This document shows positions 27,740-36,536 of a stretch of DNA of 64,000 nt, one piece after another. The stretch comes from Planctobacterium marinum (lineage in GTDB: Bacteria > Pseudomonadota > Gammaproteobacteria > Enterobacterales > Alteromonadaceae). Numbering within the stretch: the stretch's first letter is position 1; every line of letters begins with the position of its first letter. The stretch lies in the NCBI RefSeq assembly GCF_020687805.1, contig NZ_JAJEWQ010000003.1:547736-611735 (forward strand). Direction: 5' to 3'. A program made the position numbers and the translations under genes. The notes beneath the pieces are model-generated. The model did not search any database and was not told the DNA's origin. It saw only the letters and a program-made list of their open reading frames with translations.

Positions 27740-28352
27740 ATTGTTATTGGTTGGCGCGGGTGGCCACGCTAAAGTCGTTATTGAAAGCCTGAAAAGCGCT
27801 AATCAATATAGCAATATTGAAATCTGCGATGATAATCCAGAAAAAGAAGGCCAGTACATCTTAGGGCATAAGATCATTGCAAGCACACGGTCATTTGAGG
27901 AACCCTTCTATTTTCATGTCTGCATTGGTAATAATCATGCCAGAGAAAATTTGACCAACAGATATTTAAGTGCTGGAGGCAAGTTAATTTCCATTGCAGA
28001 TAATAATAGTATTCTGGCTCCCTCAGCTTCAATTGGCGATGGAGTTTACATTGCAGCAGGAGCAATTGTAAGTGCAGAAGCCAAAATTGAGCGCGGCACC
28101 ATAATTAACCATAACGCAATAATAGAACACGATAGTAGGGTGGCCGAGTATAGCCATATTGCTCCTGGCGCTACTGTTTTAGGTGGGGCAAAGGTAGGGA
28201 AAAAAGTATTTGCAGGCGCAGGTTCTATTGTGCTACCGGGGGTTTCGGTTACTGACGAAGTCGTACTCGGTGCCGGTGCAATAGCAATCAGAGATATTAA
28301 TCAAAAAGGAAGTACCCAAATAGGTGTGCCTGCTCGAAACGTGCAACTTTAG
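27705..28352 (+). CDS. Sugar O/N-acetyltransferase, NeuD/PglD family
   Basis: A 215-residue protein. The N-terminal Rossmann-like part has LLLVGAGGHAKVVIESL, as in NeuD and PglD. The C-terminal half is a left-handed beta-helix with hexapeptide repeats (INHNAIIEHDSRV, HIAPGATVLGGAKVGKKV). PglD/LegH enzymes acetylate the 4-amino group of UDP-4-amino-6-deoxy-GlcNAc, while NeuD O-acetylates sialic acid. Because a PglE-like aminotransferase follows immediately, the PglD-type role is more likely. It overlaps the end of neuC by 35 nt and lies 13 nt before the CBS-aminotransferase gene. Confidence 0.85.
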   Translation: MHQSLKKQTNTKLLLVGAGGHAKVVIESLKSANQYSNIEICDDNPEKEGQYILGHKIIASTRSFEEPFYFHVCIGNNHARENLTNRYLSAGGKLISIADNNSILAPSASIGDGVYIAAGAIVSAEAKIERGTIINHNAIIEHDSRVAEYSHIAPGATVLGGAKVGKKVFAGAGSIVLPGVSVTDEVVLGAGAIAIRDINQKGSTQIGVPARNVQL

Positions 28353-28365
28353 GAGTGCATATTAA

Positions 28366-29829
28366 ATGATGTCAAACTACACAGTTTATATAGGTTTGTA
28401 TATAAAAGACGCATTAGAAGTCATTAATCGTAACAGCAAAGGGGCTGTGGCAGTTGTTGAAAGCGATGGTACGCTGATACAGCTTTTGACAGATGGTGAT
28501 ATTCGAAGGCTAATATTGGAAGGTTATGCCTTGGATACGAAGTTATCTGGCATAGTAATGAAACGACAAACTATCACCGTGGAAATAGGCACTGAAGCAC
28601 ATACTGCCAAAATGCTACTTGATGAACAAGAGATTGACCACCTTGTTTACGTAAATAAAGATAAAAGCGTCGCTGAAATAAAGCATAGGCGTGATCTTGA
28701 CCCTATCTTACTTTCCAGCCCCCATATGGGCAAGGATGAATTAAGGTTCATAGAAGAAGCATTTAACACCAACTGGATTGCGCCTCTGGGGCCAAATGTA
28801 AATGAATTTGAAAAGCAAGTTTGTGAAATTACAGGTGCGAAACACGCTGTCGCAGTATCATCCGGAACGGCTGCTATACACCTGGCTCTGCTTAATTTAA
28901 ATGTCCAGCAGGGCGATTATGTTCTTTGTTCTTCCTTAACCTTTGTAGCAAGTTGTAACCCAATTCTATATCAACAAGCCACCCCAGTTTTTGTTGATTC
29001 GGAGCCAAACACTTGGAATATGTGTCCCAAAGCTCTTTTAAAAGCCATGCAACATATACAAGACATGGGTGTTAAACCGAAGGCAATAATTGTTGTGAAT
29101 CTCTATGGGCAAAGTTCCGATATGGATAGCCTGATAGAGATTAGTGAGCAATTTAATGTTCCGATTATTGAAGATGCAGCAGAATCACTTGGAGCCAAAT
29201 ATAAAGGCAAACACAGTGGCACTTTTGGTAAATTAGGTGTGTTCTCATTTAACGGGAATAAAATCATTACCACATCAGGGGGTGGTATGTTGATTTCCGA
29301 CTCAAAGGAAATGATCGAACAATCACTGCACAGAGCAACTCAAGCTCGAAATAATGCGCCCTACTATCTTCACAGTGAAGTCGGCTTCAATTATAGAATG
29401 AGCAATATTTTAGCGGGCATAGGTAGAGGCCAGTTGAATGTTCTTGAGGAAAGAGTTAAAAGGCGAAGAGAGATTTACAACAGGTACGTTGAGGGTCTTA
29501 GCTCTATAACTGAACTAGAGTTCATGCCCGAATTGGAGGGCTATTATTCAAATCGATGGCTAACAGCAGCAACATTAAACCCGAACAAGACAGAGAAAAA
29601 GGTGACAGAATTACTGCAGCACTTAGCCAAGCAGAATATTGAAGCTCGTCACGTTTGGAAGCCTATGCATACACAGCCACTTTTTAAAGACGTAATATAC
29701 TTTACTGCAACGGAGCACAGCGTCAGTGATTATCTTTTTGAAAATGGCTTGTGCCTACCATCAGGTTCCAACCTGACGGACACTGCTCAGGACCGAGTTA
29801 TTCAAGAAATAAAACGCTTCTTTGAATAA
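28366..29829 (+). CDS. CBS-domain/DegT aminotransferase fusion (PglE/LegC-like)
   Basis: A 487-residue protein with two parts. Residues 1 to about 118 are a CBS pair: LLTDGDIRRLILEGYALD is the typical first CBS end, and the second holds QEIDHLVYVNKDKSVAE. This arrangement is normally found in front of the PtmE/LegE nucleotidyltransferase domain. Residues about 120-487 are a full PLP aminotransferase of the DegT/DnrJ/EryC1 family: TNWIAPLGPNVNEFE, AVSSGTAAIHLALL, IEDAAESLGA and FSFNGNKIITTSGGG, with the PLP lysine at about residue 299. The aminotransferase part resembles PglE/LegC, which makes UDP-4-amino-4,6-dideoxy-GlcNAc. The CBS pair may sense a nucleotide and regulate flux (inference). 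It is the last gene of the neuB operon. Confidence 0.85.
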   Translation: MMSNYTVYIGLYIKDALEVINRNSKGAVAVVESDGTLIQLLTDGDIRRLILEGYALDTKLSGIVMKRQTITVEIGTEAHTAKMLLDEQEIDHLVYVNKDKSVAEIKHRRDLDPILLSSPHMGKDELRFIEEAFNTNWIAPLGPNVNEFEKQVCEITGAKHAVAVSSGTAAIHLALLNLNVQQGDYVLCSSLTFVASCNPILYQQATPVFVDSEPNTWNMCPKALLKAMQHIQDMGVKPKAIIVVNLYGQSSDMDSLIEISEQFNVPIIEDAAESLGAKYKGKHSGTFGKLGVFSFNGNKIITTSGGGMLISDSKEMIEQSLHRATQARNNAPYYLHSEVGFNYRMSNILAGIGRGQLNVLEERVKRRREIYNRYVEGLSSITELEFMPELEGYYSNRWLTAATLNPNKTEKKVTELLQHLAKQNIEARHVWKPMHTQPLFKDVIYFTATEHSVSDYLFENGLCLPSGSNLTDTAQDRVIQEIKRFFE

Positions 29830-30337
29830 ACGCTCTATTAGGATATTTAGCGTAAAATCGGCGCTCAGGACGGAGATGAATAACTCTGGAGATTGGGCGC
29901 CTCCTATTGAATAGCGGAATGAAATGCTCCCGGTTGATGTCATGACGTTATCTTCTGCATCTAAAGCGTTTTTCAGCCTAGCCTTCTTTCATCTATTCAA
30001 CAAACAAACCGATTGCACATATATTACGTAAACATCCGTCCACCCTATCAATAGGGTTTTAACATTCCATGGTAGCCGGACAGATATTTCGGCTTCATTT
30101 CTACGCTTTGTCAGCTCAGCAAGCAACAGGTTTAGCTAATCGAATGTAAGCGTCTACGCATCTTGTTCTCCACTTCCCTTAAATTGAATTAATCGTTTAG
30201 GCTGATAAAACCAAAAACACCAGTTTTCAAGCAGACAAAAGCTCGGATATCGCCTCCGGGGAACTAAGGAAATTGTTAACAGCAGTTTTGGAAAAAGTGA
30301 TTGAAAGATTAATACTTCCCCTCACTCCCAGTTCCAA
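29830..30337. other. Convergent gap with an IS-like end
   Basis: These 508 bp lie between two convergent operons and have no gene. At about 30166-30195 the sequence TTCTCCACTTCCCTTAAATT resembles the left end of the IS3 element at 9355, but no matching right end or transposase is present. The plus frame at 30205-30330 reads protein-like (ELRKLLTAVLEKVIERL) but is too short to identify. Confidence 0.4.
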
Positions 30338-31084
30338 TCAAAGAGTAAATCCATCGTCTACAATAATATTTTGACCGTTGATAAATTTCGATTGTTCGCC
30401 TAATAGAAAAAGCACCGTCCCACAAATATCCTTTGCATCAAGCATTCCCTTTCCCAATGTATTTTTACGATACGCATCAGAAAAAGACTGTGGTTGACGA
30501 TCACACAGCCCTCCGGGGCTTACACTGTTAACCCTAAATCGACTATCATTTACATAATTAACAAAATACTTACCAAGGTGTATCAGTGCAGATTTAATTG
30601 CTGCATACTCTACCGGCATAGTCATTGGAGTACCTTCATAAATATCAAACTTAGGAGCGGTTACACCATAAATTGAGGATATATTTATCACTGAGATGGG
30701 CTTGCTATGCTTCATAAAATAATTGGCAGCATGTTTCAATACATTAAATGCCCCTCCCAGGTTTAATGCAGTATTCTCATTAAAGCTCTCGAGTGAAACA
30801 TCTAAAACTGATTTCCCATATTCGCTATTTCGGGGATATGCAGAGTTGACTATCCCGGAGATATAAGTATCGCTTTTCAACAAGTGTTCTAGCGAAGAGT
30901 CATCGTTGATGTCAAGCTTTAGATACTCAAAATTCGGGTTAAGTAAACTTTGAGTAACCTTGTAATTTGAATGAATGTCACACCCAATTACCTTGTGTCC
31001 TTTACTTAATAAATCATCACAAATCGCTTTACCTAGCAATCCCAGACAACCTATAACTACCGTTGCACTCTCATTGTTGCTCAT
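30338..31084 (-). CDS. Short-chain dehydrogenase/reductase, PtmA-like
   Basis: A 248-residue classical SDR. The cofactor site is ATVVIGCLGLLGKAI (an altered GxxxGxG), the catalytic Ser is in VINISSIYG, and the Tyr and Lys are in EYAAIKSALIHLGKY. VNSVSPGGL and the C-terminal NGQNIIVDDGFTL are typical of the family. SDRs of this type (PtmA) accompany the CMP-legionaminate genes of Campylobacter. The substrate is not firmly known. The start overlaps the end of the cytidylyltransferase gene by 14 nt, and the gene is last in a three-gene minus-strand operon. Confidence 0.8.
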   Translation of the reverse strand: MSNNESATVVIGCLGLLGKAICDDLLSKGHKVIGCDIHSNYKVTQSLLNPNFEYLKLDINDDSSLEHLLKSDTYISGIVNSAYPRNSEYGKSVLDVSLESFNENTALNLGGAFNVLKHAANYFMKHSKPISVINISSIYGVTAPKFDIYEGTPMTMPVEYAAIKSALIHLGKYFVNYVNDSRFRVNSVSPGGLCDRQPQSFSDAYRKNTLGKGMLDAKDICGTVLFLLGEQSKFINGQNIIVDDGFTL

Positions 31085-31781
31085 CTCTTTTCCCTTCTTT
31101 CACTAAAACTTCAGCAAACTTGAAATCCATCCAGTCATCAATATCTACAGCCCGCTCTTTTGGCACCTCAATTGTACATATATTACCATCAAACAAACTT
31201 TCGTTATTCAATATGTATTCAGGCGTAGTCACATACACAACCGTTGTAATATCATAAGATTTAGGTGCATCCTGACGTCTTTCTACTGATGAATCATGGG
31301 AGATAAAGCGCTCAAAATGCCCAACCTGATTTAGTTTTCCCATATTAAAATATGGAGAACGGCTAGACGGTGTGATAGCCAGACATAAATCACTATCCTC
31401 TGACTGTTCAAACTTTTCTAAGGCTAAGAGAATATCGGTTGAAATTCGCAACGGGCTCGTCGTAGGCAAACTAACGAACCTATCAAATGAACCGTAAACC
31501 TCTTGAACATAATTTACGGCATGCTGCCATGCAAACCACTCGGGGCTATCATCACAAGCCAACTCTGCTGGACGGTGAATGATAATTGCACCTTCACGCT
31601 CTCCTTCTATAGCTATACTTTTATCATCTGTAGATACGAAAACTTCGCTTATACCAGGGACCTGCCGAGCAACACGAATTGCTCGCGCTAACAATGATAT
31701 GCCTCCAAGACTTTTTATGTTCTTACCAGGTAGTCCTTTACTCCCCCCCCTTGCAAAAATAAAAGCATGCACGTGTTTCAA
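31071..31781 (-). CDS. neuA: CMP-nonulosonate cytidylyltransferase (NeuA/LegF/PtmB-like)
   Basis: About 236 residues. The nucleotide-binding signature ARGGSKGLPGKNIK is near the N terminus, followed by VFVSTDDKSIA, RPAELACDDSPEW and LPTTSPLR, all typical of CMP-sialate synthetases. The product is a CMP-activated nonulosonic acid, the donor for the transferase. I place the start at the TTG at 31781, which overlaps the stop of the upstream oxidoreductase as TTGA; a TTG at 31793 would add four residues. A run of eight G on the coding strand (31743-31750) encodes the GG of the signature. A change of one base there would shift the frame only about a dozen codons from the start. Confidence 0.87.
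   Translation of the reverse strand: MKHVHAFIFARGGSKGLPGKNIKSLGGISLLARAIRVARQVPGISEVFVSTDDKSIAIEGEREGAIIIHRPAELACDDSPEWFAWQHAVNYVQEVYGSFDRFVSLPTTSPLRISTDILLALEKFEQSEDSDLCLAITPSSRSPYFNMGKLNQVGHFERFISHDSSVERRQDAPKSYDITTVVYVTTPEYILNNESLFDGNICTIEVPKERAVDIDDWMDFKFAEVLVKEGKRDEQQ
31743..31750. repeat. Homopolymer tract of 8 C (8 G in the coding strand)
   Basis: Eight consecutive C on the plus strand, inside the 5' part of the cytidylyltransferase gene. In an AT-rich region such a tract is a candidate for slipped-strand phase variation. Conservation of Gly-Gly in the protein explains part of it, but not the exclusive use of GGG. Confidence 0.8.
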
Positions 31782-32746
31782 TTTGCCCCCCAAAACTGTT
31801 TAATTTGTTCGATAGTTTTAATAGTGCTGCTGGCTGAATTAAAATCAGCAAGCCTTGTCCTCGCTGGATGGCTTTTATCAACGAAGCTAGATAGCATATC
31901 TTTATACATTTGATTGCCATCATCATATTTTTCATCTATTACTTCAGGCAACTTATTTCGCCTATTCACCGTCAAGTGTTTTTGCATTAAATCCCAGCAC
32001 ATACTAGCCTCAGTCCCGACGACTGTTAAAAGTCTACTCGGAGTTTTCTGCAAAAAATCCAGATGCAAGCTTATGTGAGGTGCCAGCTCCGATGAAAACA
32101 CAACATTTGCACAATCTTCAGCATCAATGTCTAATGAACCGGTATTATGAATGTCGGCCCACTGCACCCTAAGAGCGCCAAAAAGTTCTTGCAAATAGTC
32201 AACTTCATGACTCAACTCCAGCAGAACTCCCCCCCCCAAGCTAGCTTGAGCAGAAACTGAGTTTCGATAATCGGAGCCTGGCCGCCAGTCAGGTAAAAAT
32301 TGTCCCACGCAACAACTCACATAAAGGATATCACCAAGTTTACCTTGCTCAATAATTTCTTTAGCCTCTTTAAATAGTGATAGGAATCTCAAACAATACG
32401 CCACATAAACGTCAGAACCTGTAGCCTTTATGTAGCTTTCAAATTTTTTTAATTCACTCACGCTGGAGGTAAGTGGTTTTTCTATTAAGACAGGAACTCC
32501 TGCTTCAATGAAGGGGATAGCAAGCTCTAAGTGCCGAGTAGCAGGCGTAGCAATAACTACAAAATCCAATTCACCAACAGGCAATTCCTTCGATGAACAA
32601 AAATAACGATCACAATTACTCGGTGGACTGTCTAACGCTCTACTTTGAGTTGGGGCAGCATATACTTTGCATTGAGGCCACAAATACTTGATATTTCTTC
32701 TGTGCCTTGTACTAATGTTTCCTAAACCTAAGACTGCTGCTTGCAT
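31778..32746 (-). CDS. Gfo/Idh/MocA-family oxidoreductase
   Basis: A 322-residue protein. The N-terminal NAD-binding half starts AAVLGLGNISTRHRRNI and has the EKP motif (VLIEKPLTSS at about 90). The C-terminal half contains GGGVLLELSHEVDYL, the conserved His/Asp region of the family. Such enzymes oxidise or reduce sugars and nucleotide sugars, and one is often found beside NeuA-type genes in nonulosonate clusters. It is first in the operon with the cytidylyltransferase and SDR, joined by a TTGA overlap. The GGG of the catalytic-half motif is encoded by a run of nine G. Confidence 0.82.
   Translation of the reverse strand: MQAAVLGLGNISTRHRRNIKYLWPQCKVYAAPTQSRALDSPPSNCDRYFCSSKELPVGELDFVVIATPATRHLELAIPFIEAGVPVLIEKPLTSSVSELKKFESYIKATGSDVYVAYCLRFLSLFKEAKEIIEQGKLGDILYVSCCVGQFLPDWRPGSDYRNSVSAQASLGGGVLLELSHEVDYLQELFGALRVQWADIHNTGSLDIDAEDCANVVFSSELAPHISLHLDFLQKTPSRLLTVVGTEASMCWDLMQKHLTVNRRNKLPEVIDEKYDDGNQMYKDMLSSFVDKSHPARTRLADFNSASSTIKTIEQIKQFWGAN
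32229..32237. repeat. Homopolymer tract of 9 C (9 G in the coding strand)
   Basis: Nine consecutive C on the plus strand, inside the Gfo/Idh gene, encoding Gly-Gly-Gly. It is the longest homopolymer G/C run that I noticed in the window and lies 480 bp from the 8-C tract, in the same operon. Confidence 0.8.
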
Positions 32747-33287
32747 ATTAATCCTGTGGAAAACTAATTTGTATACTATATGAAAGAACCAAAGTATTGG
32801 AACAAACCCTCATTCCAGACCATAGTTCAACGAACTCATTAGGTGCCACTATATTTTGCATGTAACGTACCCACTTAACCACTTTTGAGATAGCCCACTT
32901 TATGGTGTGTATTATCCTAAATTATTGTTTCAATCACCGATTCCCATACAATTTTTTGCGTGCTCACGCGACGAATGAGAACCTTCCAACCTTCAGTAAT
33001 GCCAGAAACGGCCACTCTCATAAATAATCAGCCAGGCAAAACGACAAAACATCACCTTTCACTTTTTCACTAAAATAGTCGTAAATTGTAAGCATCCCTG
33101 ATTTTCTGAAACTTCCATTTTATCGAATCAATTTTTGAATTTGTCAGCTACCTTGAGCTTATCCTGGCACCACAAAGTTGTAGTTCCTTTAATACGCAGA
33201 AACCTTACTTGGACACTAATATTTCGGTTTCTTGAAAGCACCCTCCCTTCAGTATCTGTTGGCTCTTTCTGCGCCTCTGTAAACGGG
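32747..33287. other. Gap upstream of the oxidoreductase operon
   Basis: These 541 bp show no plausible gene. They should hold the promoter of the minus-strand oxidoreductase operon near 32750-32850, but no strong -35/-10 pair stands out. No hairpin terminator for the acyltransferase is needed here because that gene ends at 33288 on the same strand and could be followed by transcription into this gap. Confidence 0.4.
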
Positions 33288-34451
33288 TTATGCGGTTTCG
33301 TGTTGCGCAGCCTTTGTTACCGTTCGATTCTTGACCCAATTTTTCATCTTATTTCGATAAGGTACTTCGATAAAAATATTTAGAAAATGAGAGAACACAA
33401 TGACAATTGCAATCACCAACATTAAAAGTAAAGTGCCTGTTGCCAAAGAGACGATTTGACTTGCATCTGGAAGTAGATAGTAATCCCCTCCGACTCTTGC
33501 CACAAAATCCTGAAACACGAACTGCAAACTCATATTGACAGCACTAAAGACAAATGTATGCGACATGTATACGGCATAGGACAAATTTCCAAACATCTGA
33601 AATGGCCTGGTACGGAGGACAACGCTAATCCCTCCCTTACCATACAAAAAGGGAAAAATAACCACAAAGAACACCAATGAGGCCATTTTAGCGCTGCTGA
33701 ATGACTCTGCGGCAGATACATATGCAATACACACTCCCAGAGCGACGCATTCGAAAAAAGTGAATAAAGCTCTACTATTCAGACTACTAAATGATACATG
33801 AAGATAAACCTTATATAGCAGGACCCCCACAAAAAAACCGAAAATACAGCGATAAATAGCAAGTTCGTGAGAGGACTCCATGCTTAATGGTGAGACATAT
33901 AATTGATAGCCAAACCAGAGAATAATCATACCATAAACAACCCGCCTAAACTTTGTAACACTCAGTAAAACAACTAAACCAAAAGCTATGTACGCAGCAA
34001 ATTCAACACTTATACTCCAACTAGGCGCATTCCAGCTTGTATCTGGGAAAAAAGGCAAGGCATGTAGCAAAGTAAATTCGAGCACCAGTCCCAAAACATA
34101 CCTGGTCCCTTGAAACGCTGAGTAATTAAAACTCGCGCTCATCGTTGATAGAACAAGCAGCAAAAGCTCAACCATTAAAAACAGAATTACCATTACAATG
34201 TGGAGGGGAAATAGCCTCCCCAAACGAAGCAGAATAAAGTCTCTTAATTGATTTAAATCGGAGATTCGTTTCTCGTAATTAAAAGCGATAATAAATCCAC
34301 TCAACACGAAAAAAAAATCTACGAATAGCCACGAATTTTCAATGAATTTTATATCACTGAAAAAGTTTATGGCGTCGAAGTGAAACACGGCAACTAACAG
34401 TGCAGCTATCCCGCGCAGACCATCAACTTCCAAAAACCTTAACTGTCTCAT
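33288..34451 (-). CDS. Acyltransferase family 3 (OafA/NolL-like O-acetyltransferase)
   Basis: A 387-residue protein with about ten transmembrane helices. It starts RFLEVDGLRGIAALLVAVFHF, containing the conserved Arg and His of the Acyl_transf_3 family, followed by SWLFVDFFFVLSGFII. SWSISVEFAAYI around residues 145-155 is another family signature. Members move acetyl or similar groups across the inner membrane onto extracytoplasmic sugars, for example O-antigen. The start is well defined by MRQLRFLEVDG. It is a single gene flanked by two gaps, downstream of the oxidoreductase operon on the same strand but separated from it by 541 bp. Confidence 0.87.
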   Translation of the reverse strand: MRQLRFLEVDGLRGIAALLVAVFHFDAINFFSDIKFIENSWLFVDFFFVLSGFIIAFNYEKRISDLNQLRDFILLRLGRLFPLHIVMVILFLMVELLLLVLSTMSASFNYSAFQGTRYVLGLVLEFTLLHALPFFPDTSWNAPSWSISVEFAAYIAFGLVVLLSVTKFRRVVYGMIILWFGYQLYVSPLSMESSHELAIYRCIFGFFVGVLLYKVYLHVSFSSLNSRALFTFFECVALGVCIAYVSAAESFSSAKMASLVFFVVIFPFLYGKGGISVVLRTRPFQMFGNLSYAVYMSHTFVFSAVNMSLQFVFQDFVARVGGDYYLLPDASQIVSLATGTLLLMLVIAIVIVFSHFLNIFIEVPYRNKMKNWVKNRTVTKAAQHETA

Positions 34452-34906
34452 GTTTACCTTTTACTTTTGATACATTGACTCGACAATTAAAAAAACGATT
34501 ATTATGAGCCATTTATTTGATAATTAATATCTTCGCCTTCCGTTGACTATGCCTTGATTTATATTAATGAAACCTAAACTTTAAACACCATAACGCCGTA
34601 TGATCATTGTCAAGAAAGGCAGAGCAGAGCGAGCCGATACTTAGCTTCGAAATTATATCGATTGAGCCAGTTAAATAAATCCTTTTTGTTTATTATTTAT
34701 CTGCAAGGAAGGGGGACCAGTAACCAGATGAAATACCTATTTTTGTAGGAATGTACGATAATCCCACTATTTACTAAGTTATTTCTTCACAGATTAAAGG
34801 TGTCGTTGCAAAAGTTTTAAAGTACAATAATTAGTTCAAAAATGGATGATTCCCTATCCTAACCAAAAGGAATCTATAGCCATCAAGTATAAAGGAACAA
34901 CGATGT
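34452..34906. other. Divergent promoter gap
   Basis: These 455 bp lie between the acyltransferase and epimerase genes, whose starts face away from each other. The sequence is AT-rich. I found no gene, IS end or clear operator, and no RfaH ops sequence. Confidence 0.4.
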
Positions 34907-35842
34907 ATGAAAATAATCCTTACCGGCGCGTCTGGATTCATTGGAAGTAAGCTGTTTGACAGCTTAAAAGAAGCACATGAAGTAATAGGGACCAGTAGAG
35001 CACCGTCTAAATCACTTTCAAAATCTCCTGAAAATTCTGACCTGGACGGCTGGGTGAAACTAATGAATGGAGCAGATGCAGTTATACATTGTGCAGGAAG
35101 AGCCCATATTTTAAATGATAAAGCCCCTGACCCATTACAAGAATTTAGGGAGGCCAATGTCGAGTTCACAGAATGTCTGGTAGATGCTGCGCTCAAAGCG
35201 AATGTGAAACGATTTATATTTTTCAGTTCTATTGGGGTAATGGGGGATTGCTCTTTGGGTAAGCCATTAAAAGAGTCGGATGACTTAAACCCTACCATGC
35301 TTTATGCCATTTCAAAAAGAGAGGCAGAGGATCTCCTTAAAGCAAAATGCCAAAATACTTCAATGGAATTTGTGATTGTACGCCCTCCATTGGTTTATGA
35401 CGACGATGCACCCGGGAATTTTGCCCGATTAATAAAAATTGCCAATACCAGTGTTCCCTGGGTTTTTGCAGCCATCAAAAACAAAAGAACAATGGTGTAT
35501 CGTTACAACCTTGTAAGCTTAGTGCATACTTTGATTAACCATCCAGCCGCCGCCAACGAAACTTTCTTCGCCGCAGATGACGGTTTCATAAGTACCAGCG
35601 AAATAATTGAAAACCTAAGATTAGGGATGAATAGGTCTCCACTGATTTTTCCTTTGCTCCCATCAGTTATACTAAAACATTTATTTAAGATTATAGGTAA
35701 GGAAGCAATGTACCATAAGCTTTTTTCAGACTTTGAAGTATCCAATGAAAAAGCCAAACAATTGCTTAACTGGTCGCCAGTGTATTCAGCGCATGAGGCA
35801 TTAAGGGAGACAGGAAGACAATTTATCAATGATGAGAGATAA
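34907..35842 (+). CDS. NAD-dependent sugar epimerase/4-keto reductase (WbpV-like)
   Basis: A 311-residue extended SDR: MKIILTGASGFIGSKL at the N terminus, AVIHCAGRAHI, IFFSSIGVMG with the catalytic Ser, and MLYAISKREAEDLL with YxxxK. The phrasing CAGRAHI and the position before a phosphoglycosyl transferase match WbpV/Fnl/QuiD proteins, which reduce or epimerise the UDP-4-keto sugar to UDP-QuiNAc or UDP-FucNAc just before it is put on the lipid carrier. The 4-keto sugar could come from the 4,6-dehydratase at 16235. The start is an ATG with only weak SD-like sequence upstream. It is the first of four plus-strand genes with short spacing. Confidence 0.82.
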   Translation: MKIILTGASGFIGSKLFDSLKEAHEVIGTSRAPSKSLSKSPENSDLDGWVKLMNGADAVIHCAGRAHILNDKAPDPLQEFREANVEFTECLVDAALKANVKRFIFFSSIGVMGDCSLGKPLKESDDLNPTMLYAISKREAEDLLKAKCQNTSMEFVIVRPPLVYDDDAPGNFARLIKIANTSVPWVFAAIKNKRTMVYRYNLVSLVHTLINHPAAANETFFAADDGFISTSEIIENLRLGMNRSPLIFPLLPSVILKHLFKIIGKEAMYHKLFSDFEVSNEKAKQLLNWSPVYSAHEALRETGRQFINDER

Positions 35843-35849
35843 GCCTTAA

Positions 35850-36536
35850 ATGAGAAACGTAAACTTAGTTGTTGTAGCTCACCCTGATGATGAGATTTTG
35901 GGTTTCGGTGGTGCAGGTGCAAAATTAGTAACTAAAGGGGAATCTGTTCAGGCGGTCATATTGTGCGGTAATGTGAATGCCAGAGATAGAAGACCAACAG
36001 ATGAACAGCTATATCAAGATATGCTGGCAGCAAATAAAAAACTGGGGTTTGAAGTACCTGTATTGGGAACTTTTCCAAACATTAAGATGAATACGGTTGA
36101 CCATTTAAGCATTGTACAATTTATCGAAAAACAAATAATGGAGTTTCAACCCAACAGAATATTTACCCATCACCCATCTGACTTAAATGATGATCACGTT
36201 CATGTATCCAAAGCCTGCCTGGCTGCAAGTAGACTATACCAACGACGAAATGACGTAACCCCACTCCAATGCTTAAGCTTTATTGAAATTCAGTCATCCA
36301 CAGATTGGAGCTACGAATATCAGGGGGCAAAATTTAGTGCAAATCATTTTGTAGAAATTAATGACACCATTGATAAAAAAATTGAAGCACTAAGTTGTTA
36401 TAGAGGTGTAATGCGTGATTTTCCTCACCCGCGAAGCCCTGAGGCTTTAAAAGGGTTAGCCGCATATCGCGGTGGTCAATCAGGTCAGTTGTATGCAGAA
36501 GCGTTCCAGACCATTTTACTCAGGGAGTTTATTTAA
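35850..36536 (+). CDS. PIG-L/LmbE family deacetylase
   Basis: A 228-residue protein. The zinc site AHPDDEILGFGGAGAKL is at the N terminus (residues about 10-27), and the second His motif is FTHHPSDLNDDHVHV at about 107-121. These define the LmbE/PIG-L N-deacetylase family, which removes acetyl groups from N-acetylglucosamine-type substrates. It starts 8 nt after the epimerase stop, and its own stop is followed immediately by the phosphoglycosyl transferase start. With the formyltransferase three genes on, it may swap an N-acetyl for an N-formyl group on a sugar (inference). Confidence 0.85.
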   Translation: MRNVNLVVVAHPDDEILGFGGAGAKLVTKGESVQAVILCGNVNARDRRPTDEQLYQDMLAANKKLGFEVPVLGTFPNIKMNTVDHLSIVQFIEKQIMEFQPNRIFTHHPSDLNDDHVHVSKACLAASRLYQRRNDVTPLQCLSFIEIQSSTDWSYEYQGAKFSANHFVEINDTIDKKIEALSCYRGVMRDFPHPRSPEALKGLAAYRGGQSGQLYAEAFQTILLREFI

